NCBI GenBank assembly: GCA_021604585.1
Contig: BQJG01000072.1
Coordinates: 1 to 16,116 of the forward strand
Direction: 5' to 3'
DNA length: 16,116 bases
DNA from: Hyphococcus sp.
GTDB lineage: Bacteria > Pseudomonadota > Alphaproteobacteria > Caulobacterales > Parvularculaceae
Positions 14,678 to 16,116 of this stretch are shown here, piece by piece. The position numbers were made by a program, and so were the translations under genes. The stretch's first letter is position 1. Every line of letters begins with the position of its first letter. The notes under the pieces were generated by a model. The model saw nothing but the letters and a program-made list of their open reading frames with translations, was not told the DNA's origin and searched no databases.

Positions 14678-15301
14678 CTATCGGCCGAGTTGTTGTTGTA
14701 ATTGAGCGTTCTCCGCACGGAGTTGGGCCAATTCTTTGCAAACAGATTCATTTGCCTTTTCAATTTCGTCGAGCGAAAAACGCTGCGGAATGTGTTGCGG
14801 ACAATTCCAATCAAATCCTGCGATTTTGATGACAATGGCGCGTTCGGGCTTGGCACGATAGTCAGGGTTGCTCAGACGCGCGATGAGCGCCGGATCGGTC
14901 TCGATGTCAATGGCATGCGCATGGCCGAACATCTTCAGGCGCCGCTGGTTTGCATAGTCCATAAAGAACAGCGCTATCCGATCATCGCCACTGAGGTTGC
15001 CGACACTGAGATATTGGCGATTGCCGCGAAAATCGGCGTAGGCGATGGTTTTTTCGTCAAGGACATGGACGAAACCACGCGGGCCGCCGCGAAACTGCAC
15101 ATAAGGCCAGCCGGTTTCCGATACAGTCGCCTGATAAAATCCGTCGCGCTCCGTTATAAATAATTTCTCTGTATTGCTGAGCCGGTCATTTGAGTCTGCT
15201 TCGGGCGCGAGAAACTTCGCATAGGCTTCCGCGGAACCATGGCGTTTTTGGTGTGCGATGACCGCGTCGGTAAAAGCAATTCCGGAAAAAGCGCGAACCA
15301 T
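14678..15301 (-). CDS. Pyridoxamine 5'-phosphate oxidase-like FMN-binding protein
   Basis: The 207-residue protein has the split-barrel flavin-binding fold of the PNPOx-like superfamily. Visible blocks are FITERDGFYQATVSETGWPYVQFRGGPRGFV (48-78, given in part), FRGNRQYLSVGNL (91-103), and DRIALFFMDYANQRRLKMFGHA (107-128 region). GFDWNCPQHIPQRF (162-175), with Cys167, is characteristic of this predicted flavin-nucleotide-binding group. The tail (176-205) is a charged heptad-like segment that could form a coiled coil. It is not the vitamin B6 enzyme PdxH itself; a flavin- or F420-dependent reductase is possible, substrate unknown. AGGAGG (15311-15306) lies 4 nt before the ATG. The NTF2-like gene ends 23 bp upstream, suggesting a shared transcript. 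Confidence 0.9.
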   Translation of the reverse strand: MVRAFSGIAFTDAVIAHQKRHGSAEAYAKFLAPEADSNDRLSNTEKLFITERDGFYQATVSETGWPYVQFRGGPRGFVHVLDEKTIAYADFRGNRQYLSVGNLSGDDRIALFFMDYANQRRLKMFGHAHAIDIETDPALIARLSNPDYRAKPERAIVIKIAGFDWNCPQHIPQRFSLDEIEKANESVCKELAQLRAENAQLQQQLGR

Positions 15302-15324
15302 AGAACCTCCTGGGCAGAAACAGT

Positions 15325-15729
15325 TTACAAACGCCGGTCTTTTTCATCGATAAGAACATCGTTGATGCTGGCGAAACGTCGCGCCATCAATCCGTCAGTA
15401 TTGAACTCCCACATTTCATTGCCATAGCTGTGTCGCCACTGACCCTGCGCGTCACGGGATTCATATTCAAATCGCACGGCGATGCGATTGGCGGCGTGAG
15501 CCCAGTATTCTTTCTTCAGTTTGTAATTGAGCTCTTGCGCCCACTTTTCGCGTAGGAATTGTTTAATTTCTTCGCGTCCCTTCAAGAAACGGTCACGGTT
15601 GCGCCATTCGGAATCTTCCGTATAGGCGAGCGCCACGCGTTCTGGATCGCGCGAATTCCAAGCATCTTCTGCGGCCTGGACTTTTGCGCGGGCGGTTTCT
15701 TCAGTGAAGGGGGGAACAAGTTTGTTCAT
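15325..15729 (-). CDS. Nuclear transport factor 2-like protein (DUF1348)
   Basis: The 134-residue protein has the NTF2/SnoaL-like cone fold and fits DUF1348. The N-terminal helix is KVQAAEDAWNSRDPERVALAYT (16-37), followed by DSEWRNRDRFLKGREEIKQFL (39-59). The strands IAVRFEYESRDAQGQWRHSYGNEMWEF (83-109) and the C-terminal MARRFASINDVLI come next, all given here as landmarks only in part. The DSEWRNR and YGNEMWEF elements are typical of this subgroup. Members are small cytosolic proteins, some enzymes and some ligand binders; no reaction can be assigned. The start ATG at 15729 has only a weak Shine-Dalgarno. It sits between hisI (111 bp upstream) and the PNPOx-like gene (23 bp downstream), all on one strand. 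The tight spacing to the flavoprotein suggests a joint role. Confidence 0.9.
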   Translation of the reverse strand: MNKLVPPFTEETARAKVQAAEDAWNSRDPERVALAYTEDSEWRNRDRFLKGREEIKQFLREKWAQELNYKLKKEYWAHAANRIAVRFEYESRDAQGQWRHSYGNEMWEFNTDGLMARRFASINDVLIDEKDRRL

Positions 15730-15840
15730 GCGTTGTCCAAGTTAAATTTCACTTGAACACTGATGGGCGAGCTTTTTCTGGTCAAGACAATGATCGGCGC
15801 CCTGACTTCACGATTCGAGGATGTCGCGCGTGATGTGTGC

Positions 15841-16116
15841 TTAGTCTTCAAATTTCAACGACTGCTTGGTGTCGACAATCCTATAAAAGCATGAGCGCCG
15901 GTTGGTGTGGCAAGCTGGCCCCGTTTGCTCTACCACCAGCTCAATTGCGTCCTGATCACAATCCGTCCGGATCTCGACGATACGCTGGCCATAACCTGAG
16001 CGCTCCCCCTTGCGCCAGAGTTGGCGGCGCGAACGCGACCAATACCACGCCTCGCCAGTGGCGATGGTCTTCGCCAGGGCCTCGGCGTTGACGTAAGCGA
16101 GCATTAGCATCCGCCC
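15841..16116 (-). CDS. hisI: Phosphoribosyl-AMP cyclohydrolase, N-terminus outside the window
   Basis: The enzyme opens the adenine ring of phosphoribosyl-AMP in the third step of histidine biosynthesis. The 91 visible residues run to the TAA at 15841. They include LMLAYVNAEAL, TGEAWYWSRSRRQLWRKGE, the metal-binding DCDQDAIELVVEQTGPACH (in part) and NRRSCFYR. The cysteines of DCDQD and of PACHTNRRSC are the expected Zn ligands. The frame is open to the window edge (Gly-Arg before the internal Met at 16110), so that Met is not the start. About 20-40 N-terminal residues lie outside. A short tail VDTKQSLKFED follows the conserved core. No HisE domain is fused at the C-terminus. No other his gene is visible. 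Confidence 0.95.
   Translation of the reverse strand, partial: GRMLMLAYVNAEALAKTIATGEAWYWSRSRRQLWRKGERSGYGQRIVEIRTDCDQDAIELVVEQTGPACHTNRRSCFYRIVDTKQSLKFED

Noticed and set aside
15841..16116. Tyr in place of the common His in the SGH segment of HisI as a lost active-site residue
   Set aside because: That position varies among functional HisI proteins as far as I recall, and all expected Cys and Asp ligands are present.

Overview
The window looks like a chromosomal segment of an alphaproteobacterium. The evidence is GC-rich coding sequence with many GCG, GCC and GGC codons, a class I lysyl-tRNA synthetase, a prkA-yeaH pair, DUF952 coupled to pyrD, and a TPR-sulfotransferase fusion. I see no phage, plasmid, transposon, CRISPR or tRNA/rRNA signature. 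Placement below class is a guess (Parvularculales or Caulobacterales-like). All functions are assigned by recognising families from the sequence; no search was run.

Left part (1-4924, all on the minus strand). From right to left: lysS (class I LysRS), a hairpin just after it, a gene-poor stretch of nearly 400 bp, a 50-codon ORF not matched to any family, a textbook intrinsic terminator, then prkA (AAA+ serine protein kinase) and yeaH (DUF444, cut by the window edge). The 77-bp prkA-yeaH gap carries a 10-bp inverted repeat. On the mRNA strand it also carries a four-run G-quadruplex motif that shares bases with that repeat, so the two folds should exclude each other. The prkA-yeaH pair is commonly followed by spoVR, which would lie off the left edge.

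Middle (5062-11781). Diverging from lysS is a two-gene unit: a TerB-like helical protein and an uncharacterised ~12-TM protein with APC/LeuT-fold hallmarks. It converges, 2 bp apart, with an SLC13/DASS anion:sodium symporter. Diverging from that symporter is a probable operon of an exported TPR-like protein, a DUF952 protein and pyrD (class 2 dihydroorotate dehydrogenase). DUF952 and pyrD overlap by ATGA. pyrD and a convergent DinF-type MATE exporter share the palindrome CTAG as their two stop codons.

Right part (11782-16116). After a 415-bp gene-free divergent region come a TPR-sulfotransferase fusion and a DUF2270 membrane protein on the plus strand. These converge with a minus-strand run: the 3' part of hisI at the right edge (its 5' end lies outside), then an NTF2-like/DUF1348 protein, then an FMN-binding split-barrel (PNPOx-like) protein.

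Most genes are intact housekeeping or conserved hypothetical genes. The least explained parts are the small ORF with terminator before prkA, the G4/hairpin switch after prkA, the TerB-permease pair and the DUF952-pyrD coupling.
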